DNA of 64,000 nt from Aculops lycopersici. Lineage: Eukaryota; Arthropoda; Arachnida; Trombidiformes; Eriophyidae. The translations under genes were made by a program, and so were the position numbers. The notes beneath the pieces were generated by a model, which was given only the letters and a program-made list of their open reading frames with translations, did no database searches and had not been told where the DNA came from. Shown piece after piece: positions 9,858 through 20,221 of this stretch; the stretch's first letter is position 1; every line of letters begins with the position of its first letter. Location: positions 8,458,947 through 8,522,946 of the forward strand of contig WNKI01000002.1 in NCBI GenBank assembly GCA_015350385.1. The letters run 5' to 3'.

Positions 9858-10191
9858 ACGTACGTACGTACGTACGTACGTACGTACGTACGTACGTACG
9901 TACGTACGTACGTACGTACGTACGTACGTACGTACGTACGTACGTACGTACGTACGTACGTACGTACGTACGTACGTACGTACGTACGTACGTACGTACG
10001 TACGTACGTACGTACGTACGTACGNNNNNNNNNNNNNNNNNNNNNNNNNNNNNNNNNNNNNNNNNNNNNNNNNNNNNNNNNNNNNNNNNNNNNNNNNNNN
10101 NNNNNNNNNNNNNNNNNNNNNNNNNNNNNNNNNNNNNNNNNNNNNNNNNNNNNNNNNNNNNNCGTACGTACGTACGTAGTACGTACGTACG
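9858..10191. repeat. (ACGT)n self-complementary tetranucleotide tract with gap
   Basis: Perfect ACGT repeat from 9858 to 10024, then 138 undetermined bases, then about 28 more bases of nearly the same repeat. ACGT is its own reverse complement, so either strand can fold on itself. Confidence 0.97.
10025..10162. other. assembly gap (138 N)
   Basis: Run of N inside the ACGT repeat. Single N bases also occur at 10204, 10236 and 10247, marking low-quality consensus around the gap. The true repeat length is unknown. Confidence 0.99.
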
Positions 10192-10257
10192 ACACAAGAG
10201 CACNGTTATCAGGAGATAGTATATGATCGACTGATNTGACAGTAGCNAGATGATGAT

Positions 10258-10276
10258 GAGAGAGAGAGAGAGAGAG
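10258..10276. repeat. short (GA)n tract
   Basis: A second GA run on the far side of the gap, after unrelated sequence. Confidence 0.9.
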
Positions 10277-10470
10277 TTACTCACCACACCGCCTGACACC
10301 TGTTTTCGTAGCTTTGCGTCCACGTCCGGTGCACCTAAGTTGAATTTGAGCGGATCAATATCGACAACTTTAACCGACTTGACAGTAGTAATGTCGAGTC
10401 TTAAGGTCTTGAGGTTTCGCTTGAAATCAAATCTCCAATCAGTTTTGGAATCGTCTCCTAGAGGTTGATC

Positions 10471-10816
10471 TCTTTCTCATATCTACTTTAGGCTGACGGG
10501 TTGATCAAGAGAGCCCAACTATGTGATCAACTCTAGAATAATATCTAATCATAATGCTGATAAACTCTCATTGTCCCATCGAGTTCATTAGTTATCCATT
10601 GATAAACTTAATATCACTTGGACGTGATAAGCGGGCAGCTCAACCACTTGTTGCGTGTTGTTAATCAATTAGCGTCGAAATTAATTGTTTTTGTTGCTAC
10701 TGGATAAATAATAACAATGTTTTACGTGATGGACGAGCCTATTAACAATTTATGTACTAATGAGAATTGTTGTTTTATTACTTTGTGAATGGCGCGTAAT
10801 GATGTCCATGCTCTTG
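10471..10816. other. intergenic between pseudogene and NRF-6 copy 2
   Basis: AT-rich. It carries a CAACARGT-type word (minus strand, 10646-10653) and the polyadenylation signal of copy 2. Confidence 0.5.
10774..10779 (-). promoter_or_regulatory. polyadenylation signal of NRF-6 copy 2
   Basis: AATAAA on the minus strand, about 40 bases past the stop codon. Confidence 0.55.
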
Positions 10817-13507
10817 CTAAATTTTTGTACACATATCACCATCAATCACTCCATTGCTATCACTATGATTACTTAGTCGCGCCTTCTGATTGTACGACTT
10901 AGTTGACAAGCCATCTACAAATTCGTTTAGTTTTTTGTGGCCAATGGTCTTTGTTGAGCTCTCGGATAGTTTTGAGTTGACTTTAGTTTGTTTATCAGTC
11001 ATTAGCAACACTTTGCCCAATCTATCTATTGGCAACTCGATAAGGATGAAAATTGGCAATGCAAGCATTAAGCTCATCATGTAACTTGATGCAAATAGAG
11101 TGTGGTATCGCATTCTATCGAATGCATCCGGTGGACTCTGAAGCTGTGCAATGCCAATCAGTAAGTCCATATGGACCAATAAGACTCCATAGTTTAGTTT
11201 TACCAGAATTCTCCAAAACTTGGCGGAGAAATTTCTCATGAGATAATTATCCTTCCAATCGGTGATCATCCTAAGGAAGATGATGGCATTTGCAATATCC
11301 CAAATGAACCGGCCCGTCGTAAGTGAGTGATCTAAAATTTGTAGTTTTAAGTGGATTGGATACCAGTCGAAAAGATTAAACCTTAGAAATGCCGCAAGCG
11401 TGGTGCTTGATAATGTTATAATTACTATGGCAAAAGAAAATTTTGTCGCCCTACCCTTGAACCACTCTGGCCATTCCTTAATTTTATCCCCTTGTTCATA
11501 GTAATACAAGATACAGCCAGCCATCGCTCCAATTAACACGGAAAACGTTCTCAAATGTGGCCAAGTGTACATAGAGCTGTAATGGCGGAAACCCTCTGCA
11601 ACACCAATGATGCTGAAATCTCGCATTTTAAACACAACTGGCGCCGGGATATCGACCAAGGCCTTGTACATGGCGAAGTTGCTAATAATGCTAAAAATTA
11701 GAGCCGCACCTAGCGCCAGCTTTGGTCGCTTTAGGGAGCCAACGACAAATGGACCCAAGAGGATCGCAAAGAAGAGGTCGCCGGCTACCGACCAGGTGTG
11801 TGGTATGCACTGCTTGGATAGCGGCAGGTAAGCAGGTCCAAATTGAAGTGGCGACCACCAGCTCTCCTGTCGACAGGCGCCCGATTCAGTTTCCTTGTTG
11901 AATCCGTTGTCCCACAAAGGTCCCATCCCGGTCATGTTAATCAGCACTGACTTTTTAAACCAAAAGGCCAGGTAAAACAGAGGCATCAATCTCATGTATC
12001 GATTAATTGTGAAACCTAAACTCTTGATAACAAAGTCTACGATTCCACCTTTCCCTCTGCTCGTCTCACTTGGTGCTGGTGTTGTTTCTTGCGCTCCAAC
12101 TCGACCATTTACATTGCCATTGCTCTCGATTGTTGGTGCAGATTGCGACTTCAATTTACCACCAGGCGCCATCTTCTTCATTGCGATATAAGTCAATATG
12201 AGTCCGGTGCAAACGTAAAAAGTGTCCGTCACCACAGTGCCGCCGACGACAAAATACATACTTGGATTTTCCTCAATTGATCGGTATCCTCTAAGTAGAT
12301 CCATTGTGAGGCCACTGGCGGTCAGGAACGCGTGCCCGAAGACCACAAAGGCGCAGCACAAAACCTTGACCGGATTCAGGGTGTTCAACTCAATTCGTGG
12401 ACCCTTGTTTTTATCTCCATCTTGACAGATAAAAGAGGACCAAGAGGTCTTCAGACTAAGAGCATCGAAAATTGTATCCAATCTAGTGCGCTGCCTTTTT
12501 TCTAAATTTTCCTCCGATTTCACCGTAGAATAAACAACAAGACCAAGCCAGCCAATCAGAAGGGTGATCAATATTTTACCTGACCTCGGAATTCCAAACT
12601 CCCCGTCCTCGTCGGGTAGGCAAAAGATTGAATCCAACGGTAGAGTTTCCTGTACATACAATGATTTTGGTAATTTGAACTGACTGTTGGCTAAACGTTG
12701 GAATAGATGCTTGAATTTCGTGGAGTGTAACGTGTGACAGGCTCTTGGAATGCAAATTCCAGCTCCCAAATAAATGTCGTCTCTATATTGATCTAAACTT
12801 GATTCCAGATACTTGTCCAACTTTAATCTGGCCAAACATAAGCGAGTTGGTGTTAGATCGTTCGGATTCGATTCATTGAGCATTAATCTGGCGCTTTGAC
12901 ACTGAGGATACGAGCCGGGGACCACAATTCTACCCATTAGATGGCCAGATTCATAGCGACCAAAGGAGTCGAGAGCTTGCGTTAGATACAAGTGTTTTCT
13001 TTCAAAACTTGCCGTCGAGTCGCCTTTTCGCCTTCTCTCCACTAAGCTCTCGAGCTCATCCATCTGATCCAGCATCTTAATCAATTGCTCACCGCATAGC
13101 TCCTCGTTTACAGCACTCCCAGCCACCTGTTTGAGTAATCGCGCGTCCTCTTCCGGTGAGCCAGTGTTGAACTTGAAACTATCCAAATCAATCGTGGCCG
13201 ACGCCTTCACTGTGGCCACTACGTTTGCCAGTCTCTCGTCGAGAAGTGAGTCGTTGATGAGCAACTTGAATGCTGCCGATTGTTCTGAAATATACTGGAA
13301 TTTCCAATTTGTTTTTGCGAAGATCTCGGCAAAGCTCTGCTCTGTCTTGAGATTTTCGATTCCATTTTGTTGCTTCTGTCTTGATTGTTGTTGTTGTTGT
13401 TGACGCTTTTGATTGTTGTTACTCGTTTCAATTTGGCCAACAGAAGCCAAGACTGAGATGATTATAAGTAGTATAGAGAAACGTAATTTGATTGAATACT
13501 TTCTCAT
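10817..13507 (-). CDS. NRF-6-like acyltransferase-3 membrane protein (copy 2)
   Basis: 896 residues from the ATG at 13507. The frame stays open 53 codons upstream to a TTG, but those codons lack an ATG, and the 13507 start is followed at once by a clear signal sequence (about 8-24). Next come a Q-rich stretch (about 34-47), the NRF domain (about 138-260, with LCGEQLIKMLDQ and ACHTLHS), a first membrane helix near 312-330, and the acyltransferase-3 core from about 378 (FVVFGHAFL, DTFYVCTGLIL, NRYMRLMPLFYL, WWSPLQF, HTWSVAGDLFF). Architecture is the same as copy 1, with strong motif conservation and no introns. It probably sits in a surface or endomembrane compartment; substrate unknown. It is the likely parent of the neighbouring pseudogene. 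Confidence 0.9.
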   Translation of the reverse strand: MRKYSIKLRFSILLIIISVLASVGQIETSNNNQKRQQQQQQSRQKQQNGIENLKTEQSFAEIFAKTNWKFQYISEQSAAFKLLINDSLLDERLANVVATVKASATIDLDSFKFNTGSPEEDARLLKQVAGSAVNEELCGEQLIKMLDQMDELESLVERRRKGDSTASFERKHLYLTQALDSFGRYESGHLMGRIVVPGSYPQCQSARLMLNESNPNDLTPTRLCLARLKLDKYLESSLDQYRDDIYLGAGICIPRACHTLHSTKFKHLFQRLANSQFKLPKSLYVQETLPLDSIFCLPDEDGEFGIPRSGKILITLLIGWLGLVVYSTVKSEENLEKRQRTRLDTIFDALSLKTSWSSFICQDGDKNKGPRIELNTLNPVKVLCCAFVVFGHAFLTASGLTMDLLRGYRSIEENPSMYFVVGGTVVTDTFYVCTGLILTYIAMKKMAPGGKLKSQSAPTIESNGNVNGRVGAQETTPAPSETSRGKGGIVDFVIKSLGFTINRYMRLMPLFYLAFWFKKSVLINMTGMGPLWDNGFNKETESGACRQESWWSPLQFGPAYLPLSKQCIPHTWSVAGDLFFAILLGPFVVGSLKRPKLALGAALIFSIISNFAMYKALVDIPAPVVFKMRDFSIIGVAEGFRHYSSMYTWPHLRTFSVLIGAMAGCILYYYEQGDKIKEWPEWFKGRATKFSFAIVIITLSSTTLAAFLRFNLFDWYPIHLKLQILDHSLTTGRFIWDIANAIIFLRMITDWKDNYLMRNFSAKFWRILVKLNYGVLLVHMDLLIGIAQLQSPPDAFDRMRYHTLFASSYMMSLMLALPIFILIELPIDRLGKVLLMTDKQTKVNSKLSESSTKTIGHKKLNEFVDGLSTKSYNQKARLSNHSDSNGVIDGDMCTKI

Positions 13508-15840
13508 TTTGCTCGCGTTTTCTTCTCTTTTTTCCTCTGAGTTTAATATCTGTTTTGTTCCCTTGTGATTTGCAAAAGAGAAACAGAAACAAAACAAAAC
13601 TTTGCTATTCAATAAATGCGCACAAATTAAAGAAATCTTCTCCTCCTTGCTGCTAATCAAACGCAAGTACCAACCTGTTGAGTGTTTCTAGTGCGCCTAC
13701 GCTGGCGCTCCGCTGGTATACAAACGGTATAACCTCGTTGCGTGACCCGATTGTCTTTAAACAATCGTTTCACGAGCTATGCGCGGGAGCATGCAGATTT
13801 GGCGCGCTTGTTGCTACGGCTCCGACCACCGAGTTGGTGTGCAGGAAAAGTTGGTGTCTTTGTATGTGCGATAGTGTGTGTGTGTGATGCAACTGAATGT
13901 GATCTAGTGCAATCTTTTGAGCGCCCCTAACCTCGGGGTAGTTTTTCCCGTAAAATTTGTCTTCTCGCGAAATTGGCCGCCTTGAGCTTGGATCCCTTCT
14001 TTATTTATACATTTAGTTTACTATCTCTAGTTTACTTTACTCTGCTCCCTTTTTCACCAATCCCACGTTTTTGTTTCTGGCGATCAAAATTAGTGATGGT
14101 CTCATCTGTTGTTCAGGTTATCACTAGTCAACTAGTGGCCACTGCGATCGGCACTATGAATTACCTAACCTATCGTGTTTCAATTGCGCTCTCACACACA
14201 ATTAGAGCCCACTCAAGATTATTGCGAAGACAGGGAGCGCGTCGTTTGAGTTACCTCAAGTGCGAAAGAGAAACTCTGACGTCTTTGCATTGGCCTCTAT
14301 GGCATTGGCATTGGTGCAGCGGCTGTTGCCATTTGCTTTCACCCAGCCAACTCTCGGCCTCGACTCGGCCGACAGGAACAGAGCGGCGTCTTTGCAGAGG
14401 TGGCATCAGCAGCAGACTGCGTGGATCTCTAGGCCCCAAGAGATCCATGCAGTTTGCCAGGAGATCAATCAAAAAGGCCGCCAGATCAACATGTAGCCGT
14501 TAACATTTCGCTCCGGTGATCTTGGTGAGGCGCGAGCGAGATGTGCGCAGTTTGACTCAAAAATTTATATTTCTGTTTCCATCTCTCCGCTTGTTTAAGT
14601 CTATCTATTCATCTGAACCACTATACACGGCGCTTCCGTAAGGGTGCACGTTGTTTAAAGTTATAACTGGAAGCCAGCTAGTCCTCCGCTATTGGACAAC
14701 GGAGAAATCGAGGAGCAAATTACAAGCTGCACACTAGTTTGAGTTTACCGGCGAAGAAGACCTCAACAAGAAACAACGGGTTGCGCCGGCTGATCACCTT
14801 CACCTGTTTACACTTTACAGCAACTGTTCCCAGTAAAACCCAATAACGTGGCGTTGCCGTTTTGATGGCTATGCGCCATTGGCGGTTGTTGTATGTCGGT
14901 GGGTTAGTAGTAGTAGCAACTTTAATGGCAAAGATTCCAGAGACGCGACAATAAATTCAGCTAAGCGCGCCAACTGACAAGTAGTTGCTCGCCCACCAGA
15001 CGTCCCTCGAGACGTTGCCTTCCATCTCCTCTCAGTAGAAGCGCCGCGTAAGTCGACCCGGATCGCTGTTAAGCTCGATGCGAAAGTGACAAATGGCACG
15101 AAGAAATCTGCCTGAAAGGTTATATTTCCATTCATTATTGAATTAGGTGTTCCACTGGGAGACGCGACGCGAAGAGACGAGAGGATGCTGACTCCACTTA
15201 CGCAGCAGGTGTCTTAGTAAATTCCTTCGAGACGCAAGTGCGAGGCACTGCGCGCTGCAACGGGTGCCATTAGATTGGCGCGCGCCCGTGTCGCAACCCT
15301 AACATCAAGGCAAGGGTCCTGTGCTGCGCGTAACACCTGACACACAGACTCAGTTGAACAGCGCATCTAGCCGGCTGCAAACAGGTTGCTGTTTACAAAG
15401 TTTTGATGCCAGCTTGCTGGCGTATACATTTTTCTCTAGTCGTCCTCATCATCATACAAACAGTCATTGTCGCGAGGATAATTGAATCAGCGCATTATTT
15501 TCCTTCTCTTAGTGGCCCCAAGACATCTCCAGTGCCATTCGCGAGCTCTTGTTCATTGAGTTGCATGTCATCGCGACTGAGACCTCACATTTCTCCAACA
15601 ACTTATGGCGCCGCGTGACGCCGACCAAACCATTCAACACTTTTTTGGTTGTACGGTGTCTTTTGTAGCTAGTGTTTCACAAGCTCATCGAGAAATGTAA
15701 CAGCCAACCACTTGAGGTCGGCTGAGTTTCATTCAATTGGGTGCGAAAATGACAATTTTTAGTCTGTCTCGGCGTTCTCCAGGTAAAAATATCTTAAATC
15801 TTTAAATCTTGTTCTCAATATAAAGATGGTAGCCTGGCAA
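13508..15840. other. gene desert, first part
   Basis: Presumed upstream region of NRF-6 copy 2 and left part of the 13.9-kb desert. One CAACARGT-type word (13673-13680) sits near the gene. Open frames such as 13973-14503 are low-complexity, without recognisable domains or conserved-looking composition. Nothing else supported. Confidence 0.5.
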
Positions 15841-15955
15841 GCGGAAAGCAAGACAAGAGATCACAAATTCTAAACCACCAGCAACAGGTGAGAGTTTGCT
15901 CAACTAGGGGGCGGCACTAGCGCACCTCGCCCGATCACTCGAGAAATCGTTCGAG

Positions 15956-15973
15956 CAACAGGTGGCACCTGTG
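15956..15973. promoter_or_regulatory. double inverted CAGGTG site
   Basis: One CAACAGGT word runs into an inverted pair: CAGGTG, one spacer base, CACCTG (15959-15971). Two E-box/Snail-type sites thus face each other, and a third word follows at 15998. Confidence 0.45.
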
Positions 15974-16253
15974 GGCAACCGTGTTATGATTATTATGCAA
16001 CAGGTCAGTTAGTTTGCTTTACAGCTTGTAAATTATCATCCCTAGACTCGAATTCTAGTGCCTTAATAATTTGATCACGCGCATTGTAATTATGTCATTG
16101 ACTGTTTCTATCTCTCCGATTTCATTTTTCTCTCTCTCTCTTTCTCTCGAGTAGAGGAAGATGACTTTGCATTTATTAACCTTGAGCTTCTGGCTTTGAG
16201 CAGCAGAACTGATGGTAACAGCAACCGTTTGTTGCTGTTTTTAGTTTACACTG

Positions 16254-19200
16254 GGCCAAAGTGACACTAGGAGGGTAGTGGTAATTTTAGAGGCGCCAAC
16301 ATACACACACTTTGTCGCCTAATGACTTTGCTCTTACCTGTGCAACTCAATTGAGTGGCTTGGCTTAATTCAGCCAAGTTCATTAGTGGCCTTATGGGCT
16401 AGCCCGCTGGCTGGTACTCACCACTTTATTAGGTGTCAGGGAGGGGGCAACGACAGGAGCAACGGGTAGGTTCCATTGCACGGGACAGGTAATTGCGCGT
16501 ATCGAGTTTTTGTGTCTCGTGTGCGTTTATATGTATATCTAGCTTTGAACAAAGTTGCTCCTCTCGCCTAAATCAACGTGCTCGCATTCCACGCCAGATT
16601 CTACCTCTAGTCTCGAAGAGTAGCTCGTTCATTCAGGGTAACACGATCCATTGGCTAGTGGCATAAATTTGGCGAATAAATTTAGAAACCTGTTGCCAGG
16701 CAGTCCAACTCTTTGCATGATCCGTTGCGAGTTTTAGCGTCACTCGTTGCGCTCTTTTGTGACGCAAAAGCGTCAGACCCACCAATCCACTGACCGACTG
16801 GTGGTGGCATGTGAACTCCCAAAGCAAACAAAGTGATTGATTGTGGCCATCGTGCAATCGACTACCTTCTTTATTTCTTTCGGCTGGTCACCTGAATTTC
16901 ATTTAGATTGGCGAGCTAAATTTGCATAGGCGCTGGTGGCGTAATTCAAGTTAGAGTTTAGATTCCAATAGGAGTTGAAGTTGAAGTAGAAGTTACAAAA
17001 AACTGCGACAAAAACTGGCGATCAATCGGTGGGTGAAAAAGTTGAACCTTCTTTTCTACTTCTACTTTAGATAAATAAATATAAACATGAACAAGATGGA
17101 AATTTTCCGTTAATTTACTTAGCTTAACTCATTTGATCTAAACTTAGCTCAAAATTGTAGCCAACTTTTCTCTTTGATCGTCATGATAATCGATCGTCAT
17201 TTGTTGTCCCCTATGGTAAAGAGGCAAACCTCAACTAGAAGCAGAAACAGAAGCAGAAAAGGATTCAATCAAATCAATTGACCAGTCAGTTAACGAGATT
17301 CGTTTAATTTGATTTTACTTATTTTTTGGAGGTCGCCCAAGGCAAAGACTCGAATGAAGCCAGCCAAAGGGTTAGCTCAATTTTCTTAAACCGCAGCGAT
17401 CAACCGATCAGGTAACTCGACCACCTTTCGCTTGGTGATCCTTCTAACTATCTACGCTTTGTGAATAGACCACCACCATCACAAGAAATAGAAACGATGG
17501 GCATGAAAGATAGTTTAGTAGATCCAATGTTGTTGTTATGAGCAGCAACAACAAGAAGCAAACTAGAGCCGATCGTTGGTCGTCGTTGTTGCTGTTGGAC
17601 TAGCTAATCAAATGTGTTGTTGTCCGGCTAGCGGGGCAGCACAAATAGCAAACAGGTTGCCGTCATTATAATGGACATGGCAAAGTGTGCAGTTGTTGTT
17701 GTGCTCTTAGAATCATAGTGCAGCCAGTGACCACTTGTTGCACGTTGCAACCTGAGAGCGCGAGCACTCCCGCTGGGCGCCATGATAAATCGAGTTTCTA
17801 TTTGTTGGTTTGCCAGGGGCTTGTTGGTATCACTTTGGCCAACCGGCTCACTTTGACTGGCCAGCCTTGGTTCGGCCAAAGTGACCAAAGGACACTGAGA
17901 ATGAGAAAAATCGGCAGACAGGCTAGAATTGCTGATGGGCGACAACCATGAAAAGGTTTGTGGCTCAAAGGGAGAAAAAGAGTGAGAGATTAAAGCGCAA
18001 AGTGTTCGGCCAGAGTTTTCAGCTCACTTTAATTCTTGCTCTGCGTTACTTTGCTCAGTCGATTCGATTTCATTGCTAACAAGTGGCCATTGTGGCGCTC
18101 TCAATCCACACAGGTGAGCTTGCGCCTCTCAATCCTAAGCATACTAACTCTTTAGATTGACTCTAACTCTCTTGTAAAGATAGGACGAGAGTGCAAAGGT
18201 AACCGCCGTTGCTGGGGCAGTTGCATGAGCAGCAAAGTTTCTTCTTCTCACACCCATTCGGCCGACTAGCTCTTCGATTAAAGTCCATTTTTGTCTCGAC
18301 TTTTCTCCTCTCTTCCTGGTTCTCTTTTTGAGCCGGGAAGACTTGACGACGCTTCGTGTCTCGTTGTAGTCGAAGGTCTAATGAGAAGAGTGGACTCCTG
18401 AGACTTGGGTGCCAGTAAATAGTTGGAGGAGAGAGAAAGAGGGAGGAGAATGGAAAGAAGCAATTAGCGCCGGAAATGAAAGGGTGTTCAAGTCTACAGG
18501 TGAGTGGGCCAAATGTATCGCCTCCATGGATTTTACTGTAATAATAATTACTCTTTAATGCCTCGAATCAATGCAGCGGCGGTGAAAACGGCGAGATGGG
18601 AAAAGCTTAAGCCTATGTAAACAGATAGTAATTACGTCGTCGTCGACTTCTAATTCGTCTTCTTCTTCTTTCTGCTTGTCTCATGAAGTCTTCAGCTTCA
18701 GTTTCGGCTTTAGCCCTCGCATTCCGACATCCGCGGGCAATCAACGAGCGACCAACTATCCAAGCATCCGACTATCTGATTATCGGGCAACACAAATCGG
18801 CCAGCCCGAGGCCCTTCAGACTTGACTGAGATGTCTAGTTAGTTGAGTAGGAGTGAGAGAGTTGGTTCCGATGAGCTGAGCAAGGAGATGTCGATACTCT
18901 AAGTCGGTCGCCGTTGTTGTCGTCGTTTTTTCCTGTGCATCGAGATTACATAACGACGTCGACGATTACCTCGCCGACGGTAACTATTACCATCGCTATT
19001 ACTCTTAGTCTTAGTCTTACTATCACTCTTATGATGAAGACAAAATACGAGGATTCTAATGCTTCAAGTTGCGTAACACAATCCAAGGAATATGATACCC
19101 GATAAAAGATATTGCATATTGTGAGTGTCTAAGTGCCGCCACCGTTGCCTTACAATGGAAATCCTCGCCACTTAAAACTAAACCGAGCTCACATGCTCTC

Positions 19201-19899
19201 TGTAGCGATAGACTTGCGTCTCAATTGGCGGCGCTACAAGAGTTGTAATGATAACAATAGGATCTAAAGTTATTGTTGGACTTGTTGAGTCTCGAGCTGA
19301 AGGTCTATTCCTCTAAACCCAAACAGCGCAAAGTTTCTCTTGGACTCCCGTTGTCAAGATTTGGATGGCAGAGTCAGCGAGGTACAACGTCACCATTGAT
19401 CGACTGCTCGCGCGGGAATAGCGTGCACCATTCAGGGCGTAGAGATTGAGAGGGTCGATGCAAATGACAGCATCAAGTGGCGGATTTGCCCATGCGTCCA
19501 ACTGGACGATGTTTGCTAACAAATATTTACTCTCACTCTCTCATTTGGCGGTTGGTTAGTTGGAGTTTATTTTGTTGCTAGCCAGTTTCCTGCCGTCCAT
19601 TTTGTCGGTACATTGACAAACACGCAACTAAAGCAGGAGATGCAGCCTTTGAAATGAGCAACGCGCAAATAAGACCCTCGCACACCTGTTGACGCGCTTC
19701 TCGCTAACTTCCCGGTCGTCGCCTAGCAGCAACAAAAGCGTAGAAACTGGACAGCTGTCGGCTCAGCGGCGGCGTTCATATTTAGCCGCAGCAACAAGTG
19801 GTTGAGGTGGGCAAACGGTGACACTTTTCCGTTGCAACCGCGAGACTTATGCTCGAGCGGGGGACGCTGAACTTGCCAGTTTGCCAAACGAATGCCACT

Positions 19900-19969
<70 letters not shown>

Positions 19970-20221
19970 ATATTCCTACTCCTTCCTTCCTCTCTTTACT
20001 CCTTCATTCCATAATCTAACCGAGAGAATCTCTTCGCATGTCCGCTAACTAGAAAGTTGCTCTTTTGGCTAGTGCTTTTTCATTTCCCTCTCACTCTTTC
20101 GACTTGCTGTAACGGTAGCGCCACTTTCCTCTTTTCCTCGTTACCTGGCGACTTTTTCCCTTTCTCTCGCGCTCCATAAAGTAAGTCGTTGCTTTGGCAA
20201 CCCATTAACCGGCCAAAGTGA
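16254..20221. promoter_or_regulatory. four copies of GGCCAAAGTGA
   Basis: Exact 11-mers at 16254-16264, 17874-17884 and 20211-20221 on the plus strand and 17830-17840 on the minus strand. Three are preceded by C or G and all are followed by C or T. It partly resembles a nuclear-receptor direct-repeat site, but I would not name the factor. Confidence 0.45.
19901..19966. repeat. (GTTGCT)11 hexanucleotide repeat
   Basis: Eleven perfect units that grow directly out of a CCACTTGTTGC motif copy at 19895-19905. Confidence 0.95.

Larger units (their letters stand above)
8560..10470 (-). pseudogene. degenerate NRF-6-like copy, broken by deletion, frameshifts and microsatellites
   Basis: Read on the minus strand, fragments follow the order of the intact paralogues in different frames. 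About 10460-10290 matches the region before the NRF domain (KVVDIDPLKF). 9760-9640 matches the FESFGRYESG block. 9640-9600 jumps directly to the VVTGMILT helix. 9480-9370 carries TVNRYMRLVSLFYL and SVLINLTGMG. 9301-8957 and 8985-8701 cover the distal membrane domain including FLRMATDWKD, and about 8700-8570 is the C-terminal LNYAILLIHMDLL region. Compared with the neighbours, roughly 240 residues between the NRF domain and the acyltransferase core are missing. Several frame changes and a repeat block plus gap lie inside it. Similarity is closer to copy 2 than to copy 1. A spliced functional gene is unlikely because both neighbours are intronless and the core is deleted. Confidence 0.85.

Noticed and set aside
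9617..10323. Long open frames made of RTYV and RERE repeats on both strands
   Set aside because: They are translations of the GA and ACGT microsatellites and the N gap, not genes.
8560..10470. NRF-6 fragments as exons of a live gene
   Set aside because: Both neighbours are intronless, the core is deleted, and frames change without splice signals at the joins.
13973..14503. 176-codon plus-strand frame in the desert
   Set aside because: Low-complexity start, no domain, overlapping frames of similar length on both strands; length is within chance for this composition.
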